Translations under genes and position numbers: made by a program
NCBI GenBank assembly: GCA_015222915.1
Contig: JADFWE010000030.1
Coordinates: 1 to 5,133 of the forward strand
Length of the DNA: 5,133 nucleotides
DNA from: Pseudomonadota bacterium
GTDB lineage: Bacteria; Pseudomonadota; Gammaproteobacteria; SZUA-229
Reading direction: 5' to 3'
Notes under the pieces: model-generated
Databases searched by the model: none
The model's input: only the letters and a program-made list of their open reading frames with translations
What the model was told of the DNA's origin: nothing
Shown: in pieces, positions 1-5,133 of the stretch
Numbering within the stretch: the stretch's first letter is position 1
Layout of the letters: every line of letters starts with the position of its first letter

Positions 1-42
1 TCCCATAAGTTTAAGGAAAGTACGGCGATCGATCGTGGACAT
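1..42 (-). CDS. N-terminus of a Tat-exported protein (partial, runs off the left edge)
   Basis: Only the first 14 codons are in the window, read leftward from the ATG at 42-40. They give MSTIDRRTFLKLMG. The RRTFLK core fits the twin-arginine consensus (S/T-R-R-x-F-L-K), so the mature protein is probably folded in the cytoplasm and exported by TatABC to the periplasm, often with a bound cofactor. A purine-rich GAGGAG at 53-48 sits 5 bases before the ATG, which supports this start. The rest of the signal peptide and the catalytic domain lie outside the window, so no enzyme family can be assigned. The gene is divergent from the HupE-like gene and they share the upstream spacer. The alternative is a chance ORF; the ribosome site and leader together make that less likely. 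Confidence 0.72.
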   Translation of the reverse strand, partial: MSTIDRRTFLKLMG

Positions 43-47
43 GAAGA

Positions 48-53
48 CTCCTC
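48..53 (-). promoter_or_regulatory. Ribosome binding site of the Tat-leader gene
   Basis: On the minus strand GAGGAG (53-48) precedes the ATG at 42-40 with a 5-base spacer. It is the clearest Shine-Dalgarno-like element placed next to a start codon in this window, and it decides the start of the partial gene. Confidence 0.65.
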
Positions 54-73
54 GGTTATTAGTTCGGTGGTGA

Positions 74-102
74 TTTATTCTTGTATTGGTTATTTTTATA
101 AT
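74..102 (+). promoter_or_regulatory. Weak candidate sigma-70 promoter in the divergent spacer
   Basis: A perfect TATAAT lies at 97-102, with TTTATT (3 of 6 matches to TTGACA) at 74-79 and a 17-base spacer. It would drive the HupE-like gene with a long leader of about 160 bases. The surrounding DNA is very AT-rich, so a chance TATAAT is quite possible, and the -35 match is poor. The same stretch on the minus strand could serve the Tat-leader gene instead. Confidence 0.2.
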
Positions 103-202
103 TTATTTTTCGTTGAGGACGCTTTGCCCTCAGTAGCAGTGGATAATAACGCATCTATCCATAAATGGTTACTGAAATACATAAATTAATGTCGATATTT
201 TG

Positions 203-226
203 TACATATTTAGTGACGGATATGTA
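203..226. promoter_or_regulatory. Inverted repeat upstream of the HupE-like gene, possible operator
   Basis: TACATAT (203-209) and ATATGTA (220-226) are perfect 7-base inverted arms separated by 10 bases. The dyad ends about 46 bases before the chosen ATG of the HupE-like gene. The arm spacing would suit a dimeric DNA-binding regulator, but no known operator consensus is recognised. As an RNA hairpin it would be weak because the stem is mostly A-U. Confidence 0.25.
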
Positions 227-272
227 AGAGATTTATTCAAAAAATACAATCAAAAGCCTGAATTTGTGTATC

Positions 273-1475
273 ATGCGCGCTGTTATGATTTGTGCACGTC
301 TAAAAAGCTTGGTATCAGTGCTGCTTATGGGCTGTTTGCTCTGGCTGGCGAGTGGGCTGACCGCTGGAGTGACGGGGCTGCAGCAGGTGATGGCAGACGT
401 CGTCAAACCAGCGTTGATCGAGATAGAGGTCGACAGCGAACGTATTATCGCAATCGAGATTCGCGCCAGCATCGAAGCTTTGCTCACCGGTATCAATGCA
501 CAATACAAGAACACCAAAGATGCACCGAACGCGGCAGAATATGATGCATTGCGTAAGATGCCGCCCGATCAGCTGCTGCATGTTTTCGAGGATTTCAAAA
601 CACAGTTTCTGCAGTCCATCTATCTGAAGGCAGACCAGACGAAACTACCGCTAAGCGTTCAGGTGGTCGAGATTCCGTTACCCGGTTATACAAAGGTACC
701 GCGCATCAGCATCATTCGACTCAGCTCGGTTTTGCCGCGCTCAGCTGACACCATACAGTGGTATTATCCGGAAAAATTTGGTGATAATGCGGTCCGGGTC
801 AGACAGGTCGACCGGGAAAATGAGCAGTGGCACTGGTCACAATGGCAATGGCTGAGGGATGACCAGGCCAGCACACCTTTTTCACTGAGCGAAATCGTTA
901 ACCTGCAGTCGATCTTTGAGGTGATAACGTCGTATATCGTCATCGGTTTCGAACATATCGTACCCAAAGGCACCGATCACATCCTGTTTATCCTCGGGCT
1001 GTTCCTGTTATCGACCCACCTGAGGCCATTATTGTGGCAGGTGACGATGTTCACCGTGGCCCATACCATCACTTTAGGCCTGGCGATGAACAATGTGGTC
1101 GAACTGCCGTCTAACGTAGTCGAGCCGCTGATCGCATTGTCCATCGCCTACGTCGGTGTGGAAAATGTGTTATCGAAGACCCTGCACAGAAGCCGGCTGG
1201 CCCTGGTGTTTTTATTCGGACTGCTGCATGGGCTGGGTTTTGCCGGTATATTATCCGATTTCGGTATGCCGCAGGGTGATTTTGCCGTGGCGCTGATCAG
1301 TTTTAATGTCGGCGTTGAACTCGGGCAGCTTGCCGTTATCTCAATAGCTTTTGTTTTATTGCGATTCTGGTTTAAAAACCCTCAGATTTATCGCAAAATC
1401 GTCGTCGTACCCGGTTCTATGTTTATTTCGCTTATCGGCCTGTACTGGTTTTTTGAGCGACTGGAATTATTTTGA
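273..1475 (+). CDS. HupE/UreJ family membrane protein with periplasmic N-terminal domain
   Basis: The 400-residue protein has three parts. An N-terminal signal-like segment (residues about 10-41) has a hydrophobic core at 13-29 and possible cleavage after A31 or A41. A probable periplasmic domain of about 170 residues follows. A C-terminal multi-span membrane domain runs from about 214 to 397. The membrane domain has the features of the HupE/UreJ family: GFEHIVPKGTDH at 225-236, AHT at 263-265, LLHGLGFAG at 317-325 and FNVGVELGQL at 344-353. The conserved His, Asp and Glu residues fit metal handling. Classical HupE and UreJ proteins are linked to nickel supply for hydrogenase and urease, but members with an N-terminal extension are mostly uncharacterised, so I assign the family and not a substrate. 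No hydrogenase or urease gene is visible here. The start is uncertain: ATG 273 was chosen, but TTG 264 and ATG 285 are in frame and none has a good ribosome site. Confidence 0.85.
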   Translation: MRAVMICARLKSLVSVLLMGCLLWLASGLTAGVTGLQQVMADVVKPALIEIEVDSERIIAIEIRASIEALLTGINAQYKNTKDAPNAAEYDALRKMPPDQLLHVFEDFKTQFLQSIYLKADQTKLPLSVQVVEIPLPGYTKVPRISIIRLSSVLPRSADTIQWYYPEKFGDNAVRVRQVDRENEQWHWSQWQWLRDDQASTPFSLSEIVNLQSIFEVITSYIVIGFEHIVPKGTDHILFILGLFLLSTHLRPLLWQVTMFTVAHTITLGLAMNNVVELPSNVVEPLIALSIAYVGVENVLSKTLHRSRLALVFLFGLLHGLGFAGILSDFGMPQGDFAVALISFNVGVELGQLAVISIAFVLLRFWFKNPQIYRKIVVVPGSMFISLIGLYWFFERLELF

Positions 1476-1542
1476 TCCACCTTGTGTGGGCCTTTATGAG
1501 AAAATCAGAAGAGAAACCCTTAAAGAGATAAAGATCATCAAT

Positions 1543-2184
1543 ATGTTTGACGTTACATCTAAAAAATACAGCCTGAAATCCGTATTCACAAGATCAAGCT
1601 TGCTGTTTTTCAGTTCGCTGCTGATCGCTTCCTGCGCTTCTACCAGCGTTACCCAGAGCTGGGTAGAACCAGACCTGAAAAAGACCTATGCTCATCCGAT
1701 GATCCTGGCCAGTTCCGACAGCCAGCAGACACGCCGTATCTACGAGCAGCATTTCGTCGATGAGCTGAAATTACGCGGTATTACGGCTGTCCCCAGCTAT
1801 ACATTGATCAGCAGCAAACAAAAATTAACCCGCGAGATCGTGGAAGCCGCCATCAAGGATACCGATATCGATGCGGTTCTGGTGACTTACCTGGTGGCGG
1901 TAGATGCTGAACTTAAACACCATGACTCGCCATTAGGGCTCAACTATTCGGGAAGCCCTGAAGACAACATGGTGTCCGCGACCATGATCACCACCCGTGG
2001 CCGTACCAGCAACAAGGAGATCATCACCCTGAAAAATGACCTGTATGACGCCATAGATGGCGATATCGTCTGGTCGACACAGATGAGATCAGTTGCTCCT
2101 GATTCTATCGATAAGTTGATTAAGGAAGTGATATCACTCCTGATCAAAGGGATGTTGTCAGACGGTGTGATCAAGGCAAAATAG
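1543..2184 (+). CDS. Putative outer-membrane lipoprotein, first of a tandem paralogous pair
   Basis: The 213-residue protein starts with a basic region and a hydrophobic core that ends in the lipobox IASC, with the lipidated cysteine at C31. Residue +2 is Ala, not Asp, which predicts release from the inner membrane by the Lol system and an outer-membrane location. The mature part carries SWVEPD (39-44). It aligns without gaps to the next gene over 93 residues from the cysteine, with 44 identities by hand count, and again around LYD and VWS near the C-terminus. The family is not recognised with confidence. The alternating strands and helices suggest a small mixed alpha/beta domain, which is inference. 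ATG 1543 is the first ATG in this reading frame; an AAAGAG about 16 bases upstream is too far to be a good ribosome site. It follows the HupE-like gene by 67 bases and may be cotranscribed with it. Confidence 0.82.
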   Translation: MFDVTSKKYSLKSVFTRSSLLFFSSLLIASCASTSVTQSWVEPDLKKTYAHPMILASSDSQQTRRIYEQHFVDELKLRGITAVPSYTLISSKQKLTREIVEAAIKDTDIDAVLVTYLVAVDAELKHHDSPLGLNYSGSPEDNMVSATMITTRGRTSNKEIITLKNDLYDAIDGDIVWSTQMRSVAPDSIDKLIKEVISLLIKGMLSDGVIKAK

Positions 2185-2194
2185 CCATTATTGT

Positions 2195-2222
2195 TTGTGT
2201 TTTAGCGTGCACTTGCTATGAT
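2195..2222 (+). promoter_or_regulatory. Candidate extended -10 promoter for the second lipoprotein gene
   Basis: TTGTGT (2195-2200), a 16-base spacer and TATGAT (2217-2222) fit a sigma-70 promoter, helped by the extended -10 TG at 2214-2215. Transcription would start near 2229, leaving a leader of about 20-35 bases. Inverted arms GTGCA (2207-2211) and TGCAC (2222-2226) overlap the -10, so a regulator could act here. This would let the second paralogue be expressed separately from the first. Confidence 0.45.
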
Positions 2223-2249
2223 GCACCCGAATAGAGCGATAATAATTTT

Positions 2250-2915
2250 ATGGATGTAATAATGAACATGTTTAGCAATCGATTTCATAAGAAGACACTG
2301 ATATCCGGCCTCGTTATGCTGGCTGTTACCTTGCTTCTCAGCGCATGTGCGAATACCAAGATCTCACAATCCTGGGTCGAGCCTGATAACCGGAAGGTAT
2401 ATAAAGATCTGCTGATCATCGGCATTGCTGAAAGCGTGCAGAACCGCCGGGCTTACGAGAGTTACTTCGTCGAAGCTTTAGCAGAAGACGGTATCGAGGC
2501 TATCGCCAGTTATAAATTGATGAAGAGCGGCGAGGATATCGAGCGTGATACCGTTACAGCTGCCATAAAAGGTCTGGGGGTCGACGGTGTCATCGTCACG
2601 CATATGGTGGCGGTCGATGAAGAGACCATCTATCGTCCTTCGATGGACTACCAGCCGATGTATGGCGGCGGTTACTACGGCGGCATGTACAGCTACTACC
2701 CGCATGTAAACACCTATGTGACCAGTCCGGGTTATTACACCACGCATGAGACCTATACCATCGAGACTAATCTCTATGATGTAGAAACAGAAGAACTGGT
2801 ATGGTCAGCACGCAGCCGTACATTTTCACCAGAATCTGTCGATGAGGTTATCGTCGATCTGACCAAACTGCTCATCAGCGACCTGAAAGATAAAAAACTT
2901 ATTCAGAAGAAATAA
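2250..2915 (+). CDS. Putative outer-membrane lipoprotein with Tyr/Gly-rich insert, second of the pair
   Basis: The 221-residue protein has a basic start, a hydrophobic core and the lipobox LSAC with lipidated cysteine C33. Ala at +2 predicts outer-membrane sorting by Lol. It shares with the upstream gene the mature start CAxT, SWVEPD (41-46), AAIK and VAVD, then LYD and VWS near the end, so the two arose by duplication. The DNA has diverged considerably, so the duplication is old. The main difference is residues 128-169, where this copy has 12 tyrosines and 6 glycines in 42 residues. That stretch is probably a flexible surface loop. The family is not recognised. Start choice is open: ATG 2250 is the longest, but ATG 2262 has a weak GGAT (2252-2255) 6 bases upstream, and ATG 2268 is also in frame. 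The gene lies 65 bases after its paralogue and ends before a strong terminator. Confidence 0.83.
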   Translation: MDVIMNMFSNRFHKKTLISGLVMLAVTLLLSACANTKISQSWVEPDNRKVYKDLLIIGIAESVQNRRAYESYFVEALAEDGIEAIASYKLMKSGEDIERDTVTAAIKGLGVDGVIVTHMVAVDEETIYRPSMDYQPMYGGGYYGGMYSYYPHVNTYVTSPGYYTTHETYTIETNLYDVETEELVWSARSRTFSPESVDEVIVDLTKLLISDLKDKKLIQKK

Positions 2916-2942
2916 CGCGGTAAGTCAAAATCTTTCTACATC

Positions 2943-2985
2943 ACGTTATCTGATTCCTGTATGAATCAGATAACGTTTGTCTTTT
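2943..2985 (+). terminator. Rho-independent terminator after the lipoprotein pair
   Basis: A perfect 14-base inverted repeat (arms 2943-2956 and 2963-2976) encloses a 6-base loop CTGTAT and is followed by TTGTCTTTT (2977-2985). It begins 27 bases after the stop codon of the second lipoprotein gene. The stem is long but not GC-rich. It should end the lipoprotein transcript and insulate it from lolC. Confidence 0.88.
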
Positions 2986-2994
2986 ACTGATCGA

Positions 2995-3022
2995 TCGACC
3001 TTGTTTTCCGGCAGCTTATAAC
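2995..3022 (+). promoter_or_regulatory. Candidate sigma-70 promoter for lolC-lolD
   Basis: TCGACC (2995-3000; 4 of 6 to TTGACA), a 16-base spacer and TATAAC (3017-3022; 5 of 6 to TATAAT) lie just after the terminator and about 65 bases before the lolC start. A promoter is expected here because the terminator cuts off upstream transcription. An alternative is CGGACA (3052-3057) with TACAAT (3073-3078), but its 15-base spacer is short and it would give a nearly leaderless message. Confidence 0.45.
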
Positions 3023-3087
3023 AAAACCAGAAGCAGCATTGCTGATCTCTGCGGACAAGCCACTAGAACAATTACAATAATAACTTC

Positions 3088-4335
3088 ATGTTTCAACCTA
3101 AAGAACTCTTTATCGGTTTACGCTACATTCGTGCTAGACGTAAAAGTCATTTTGTATCATTTATCGCTTTTATCTCGATCGCAGGTGTAGCACTCGGCGT
3201 ATTTGCGCTTATCGTCGTATTGTCGGTGATGAACGGTTTCGGCAATGAGCTGCGTGACCGTACCCTGAGTATGACCTCACATGCCACCATCAGTGGTTAT
3301 GATGGTTACCTCCGTGACTGGCCATCCGTACTAAAAAAAGTAAAAGCCAATAAAGAAGTTGTCGCTGCTGCGCCTTACATACGAAAAGAAGTCATGTTGA
3401 CCAATGGCCGGCGGGTCAGCGGCTCGCTGATCCGCGGCATACTGCCAGAGATGGAGAGCAAGGTTTCACTGGTCGAATCGAAGATGATCTCTGGCAGCCT
3501 GTTCGATCTGAAACCTGGTGAATATGGCATCGTGCTCGGACGCGAGCTGGCGAATTCACTGGGGGTCTATGAGGGCGAACGGGTCACCGTGATCACCCCG
3601 CAGGCCAGCGTCACAGCCGTCGGTGTCATGCCGCGACTTCGTCGCTTCAAGGTCGTCGGCGTATTCGAAGTCGGCATGAACCAGTTCGACAGCGCCATGG
3701 CTTACACGCACCTCGAAGATGTTGCCAAACTGTTCAGTTATAAAGACCGCATCAACGGCGTACGTCTAAAACTGACCGACCTGTTTGATGCGCCGCGTAT
3801 AACACATGATATCGAAAAAGATTTCGGCGAAGACTACTGGGTGCGCGACTGGTCTAAACAGCATAAGAATTTCTTCCGTGCTCTGCAGACTGAGAAAACA
3901 GTGATGTTCATCATCCTGTTGATGATGGTGTCCGTCGCTGCATTGAATATCGTCTCGACACTGATGATGACGGTCACCGACAAAGAATCCGATATCGCCA
4001 TCCTGCGTGCACTGGGTATGCGGCCGTCCAGCATCATGGTCATCTTTATCATCCAGGGAGCATTCATCGGTCTGTTCGGTACCCTGATCGGTGTCGGTAC
4101 CGGTGTGCCGGTAGCAATGAACGTCTTTGAGATCGTCTCCTGGCTGGAACAGTTGTTCAATACTGATTTTCTGCCCAGTGATGTTTATTACATCAGTGAT
4201 ATCGTCGCCGACGTAAAAGCAAAAGAAGTGATGATCTATGCGCTGTCGGCATTCTCGGTGACCATCCTGGCGACCATCTATCCTGCATGGCGAGCTTCCA
4301 AAACCTTGCCCGCAGAAGCGCTGCGTTATGAGTGA
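3088..4335 (+). CDS. lolC: Lipoprotein-releasing ABC transporter permease, LolC/LolE family
   Basis: This inner-membrane permease works with LolD to extract outer-membrane lipoproteins from the inner membrane and pass them to LolA. Its 415 residues match the usual family length (about 400-415). The start, MFQPKELFIGLRY, closely resembles known LolC starts, and SVMNGF at 46-51 is a family hallmark. The topology is the usual four spans: TM1 about 23-46, a large periplasmic domain about 50-270, TM2 about 272-296, TM3 about 316-340 and TM4 about 381-402. A loop at about 172-187 with MPRLRRF (181-187) corresponds to the LolA-binding hook of LolC, which favours LolC over LolE; a single-permease LolF type remains possible. 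ATG 3088 is supported by the conserved N-terminus although no Shine-Dalgarno sequence is visible. The 3' end overlaps lolD by 8 bases, so the two are probably translationally coupled. Confidence 0.93.
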   Translation: MFQPKELFIGLRYIRARRKSHFVSFIAFISIAGVALGVFALIVVLSVMNGFGNELRDRTLSMTSHATISGYDGYLRDWPSVLKKVKANKEVVAAAPYIRKEVMLTNGRRVSGSLIRGILPEMESKVSLVESKMISGSLFDLKPGEYGIVLGRELANSLGVYEGERVTVITPQASVTAVGVMPRLRRFKVVGVFEVGMNQFDSAMAYTHLEDVAKLFSYKDRINGVRLKLTDLFDAPRITHDIEKDFGEDYWVRDWSKQHKNFFRALQTEKTVMFIILLMMVSVAALNIVSTLMMTVTDKESDIAILRALGMRPSSIMVIFIIQGAFIGLFGTLIGVGTGVPVAMNVFEIVSWLEQLFNTDFLPSDVYYISDIVADVKAKEVMIYALSAFSVTILATIYPAWRASKTLPAEALRYE

Positions 4336-5014
4336 TCCTATTATGCTAGTCGCAAACAATATCGCTAAGAGTTATCACGACGGTGCACGCAATGAACTTC
4401 ATGTTCTGAATGATATTTCATTCCGTCTGGAAAAAGCAGAAACCTCGGCCATCATCGGTTCATCCGGTTCAGGTAAGACCACGCTGCTGAATATCCTCGG
4501 CGGTCTCGATACGCCTACCAAAGGCCAGGTGCTATTGAATGGCGAGGATGTGCACAGGTTAAGTGAGAAGCAGCGCTGTACCATAAGAAATCAGCACTTT
4601 GGTTTCATCTACCAGTTCCATCACCTGCTACCTGAGTTCAGCGCACTGGAAAATGTTGCCATGCCGCTGTTGATCAACGGCGACCCGGTAAAACAGGCCA
4701 TGCAACGTGCCGAGCAGGTACTGGAAGATGTCGGCCTGAAACAACGGCTGTCGCACAAACCCAGTGAGCTGTCCGGCGGTGAACGCCAGCGTGCAGCGAT
4801 CGCCCGCGCGCTCATCCATCGCCCGGATTGTATCTTCGCCGATGAACCGACCGGTAATCTCGACAGGAAAAATGCCGAACAGGCGATCGACCTGATCATC
4901 AACCTGAACAGGGAATATCATACCTCTCTGATCATCGTGACCCACGATGTGAAGATTGCCGAGCGCATGGACACGGTCTATACACTGGAAGACGGGGTGT
5001 TGGCAAAAGCTTAA
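4328..5014 (+). CDS. lolD: Lipoprotein-releasing ABC transporter ATP-binding protein LolD
   Basis: LolD is the cytoplasmic ATPase that powers lipoprotein release by the LolC/E permease. The 228-residue protein has all ABC ATPase motifs in order: Walker A GSSGSGKT (44-51), Q-loop Q96 in YQFHHLLPEF, signature LSGGERQR (148-155), Walker B CIFADEP (168-174) with catalytic E173, D-loop GNLD (176-179) and the switch histidine H206 in VTHD. The length is close to that of E. coli LolD (233). The FHHLLPEFSALENV stretch after the Q-loop is characteristic of LolD within the wider LolD/MacB/FtsE group. ATG 4328 overlaps the end of lolC (ATGAGTGA) and is preferred; ATG 4343 is a less likely alternative. 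No key residue is missing. No lolE follows in the remaining 119 bases. Confidence 0.95.
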   Translation: MSDPIMLVANNIAKSYHDGARNELHVLNDISFRLEKAETSAIIGSSGSGKTTLLNILGGLDTPTKGQVLLNGEDVHRLSEKQRCTIRNQHFGFIYQFHHLLPEFSALENVAMPLLINGDPVKQAMQRAEQVLEDVGLKQRLSHKPSELSGGERQRAAIARALIHRPDCIFADEPTGNLDRKNAEQAIDLIINLNREYHTSLIIVTHDVKIAERMDTVYTLEDGVLAKA

Positions 5015-5072
5015 AATTTCTCTTTTATGAGGATCGAGTGTCTAAAGTCGGCTTCTGACACAAAGGAGAAGT

Positions 5073-5100
5073 TATTCGTCTTTCGTTATTCGTCGTTCGT
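5073..5100. repeat. Four in-phase heptanucleotide repeats (NNTTCGT)
   Basis: TATTCGT (5073-5079), CTTTCGT (5080-5086), TATTCGT (5087-5093) and CGTTCGT (5094-5100) follow each other without gaps. All share TTCGT, and the two 14-base halves differ at one base. The array does not extend on either side within the window. A period of 7 is not compatible with a repeated peptide in one frame, so it is more likely an intergenic short tandem repeat. The rest of 5015-5133 holds no supported gene. An AAGGAG at 5063-5068 looks like a ribosome site, but no start codon follows at a suitable distance. Confidence 0.75.
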
Positions 5101-5133
5101 AAAAAACACCAAACAGCAGGGACTGCATAGCCA

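Noticed and set aside
26..35. CGATCGATCG palindrome, and a similar TCGATCGA at 2991-2998
   Set aside because: The first lies inside coding sequence and both are short self-complementary words expected by chance; no array or conserved spacing is seen.
324..335. LMGC lipobox-like motif in the HupE-like protein (residues 18-21)
   Set aside because: The cysteine lies in the middle of the hydrophobic core and is followed by more hydrophobic residues, unlike a true lipobox at the end of the core.
200..544. Rightward 114-residue ORF starting in the divergent spacer
   Set aside because: It overlaps the 5' end of the HupE-like gene in another frame, starts at TTG, and becomes an Arg/Gln-rich low-quality sequence typical of an out-of-frame read.
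1477..1489. CCAC/GTGG hairpin after the HupE-like gene as a terminator
   Set aside because: The stem is only 4 bases and no run of T follows directly.
3766..4359. Leftward 197-residue ORF opposite lolC
   Set aside because: It is antisense to the strongly supported lolC and its composition (many Asp, His, Gln) is typical of the reverse complement of a membrane-protein gene.
4621..4945. Two leftward ORFs opposite lolD
   Set aside because: They lie entirely antisense to a lolD gene with all ABC motifs intact and show no recognisable domain.
5038..5061. GTGTC/GACAC inverted repeat after lolD as a terminator
   Set aside because: A 5-base stem with a 14-base loop and no T tract is too weak.
5027..5133. 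Open frame from ATG 5027 to the right edge
   Set aside because: It lacks a ribosome site, has no recognisable sequence, and runs through the heptamer repeat, whose period does not preserve frame. It cannot be excluded without sequence to the right.

Overview
The window looks like chromosomal DNA from a Gram-negative bacterium, most probably a gammaproteobacterium. It encodes a Lol lipoprotein-export ABC transporter, two lipoproteins with typical lipoboxes, and the start of a gene with a twin-arginine (Tat) leader. Base composition looks moderate and even. There are no tRNA, rRNA, transposase, phage or CRISPR signals. I cannot name a genus from the sequence alone.

Layout, left to right. Positions 1-42 hold the first 14 codons of a leftward gene with a Tat signal. 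A roughly 230-base AT-rich divergent spacer follows, with a possible operator dyad. Next comes a rightward HupE/UreJ-type membrane protein (273-1475). Two tandem, clearly paralogous lipoproteins of a family I do not recognise follow (1543-2184 and 2250-2915). They are closed by a strong intrinsic terminator with a perfect 14-bp stem (2943-2985). A new transcription unit then carries lolC/E-type permease and lolD ATPase genes that overlap by 8 bases (3088-4335 and 4328-5014). The last 119 bases are apparently non-coding and contain four in-phase copies of a heptanucleotide repeat (5073-5100).

The Lol proteins are the best understood. LolD hydrolyses ATP in the cytoplasm and drives the LolC/E-type permease to lift outer-membrane lipoproteins from the inner membrane onto the carrier LolA. 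The two lipoproteins have alanine at position +2 after the lipid-bearing cysteine, so they are predicted outer-membrane substrates of this kind of machinery. That does not show a specific functional link, because a terminator separates the two units.

I found no convincing new multi-gene system. The points most worth a second look are the uncharacterised lipoprotein pair with its tyrosine/glycine-rich insert, the absence of a lolE directly after lolD, and the heptad repeat at the right edge.
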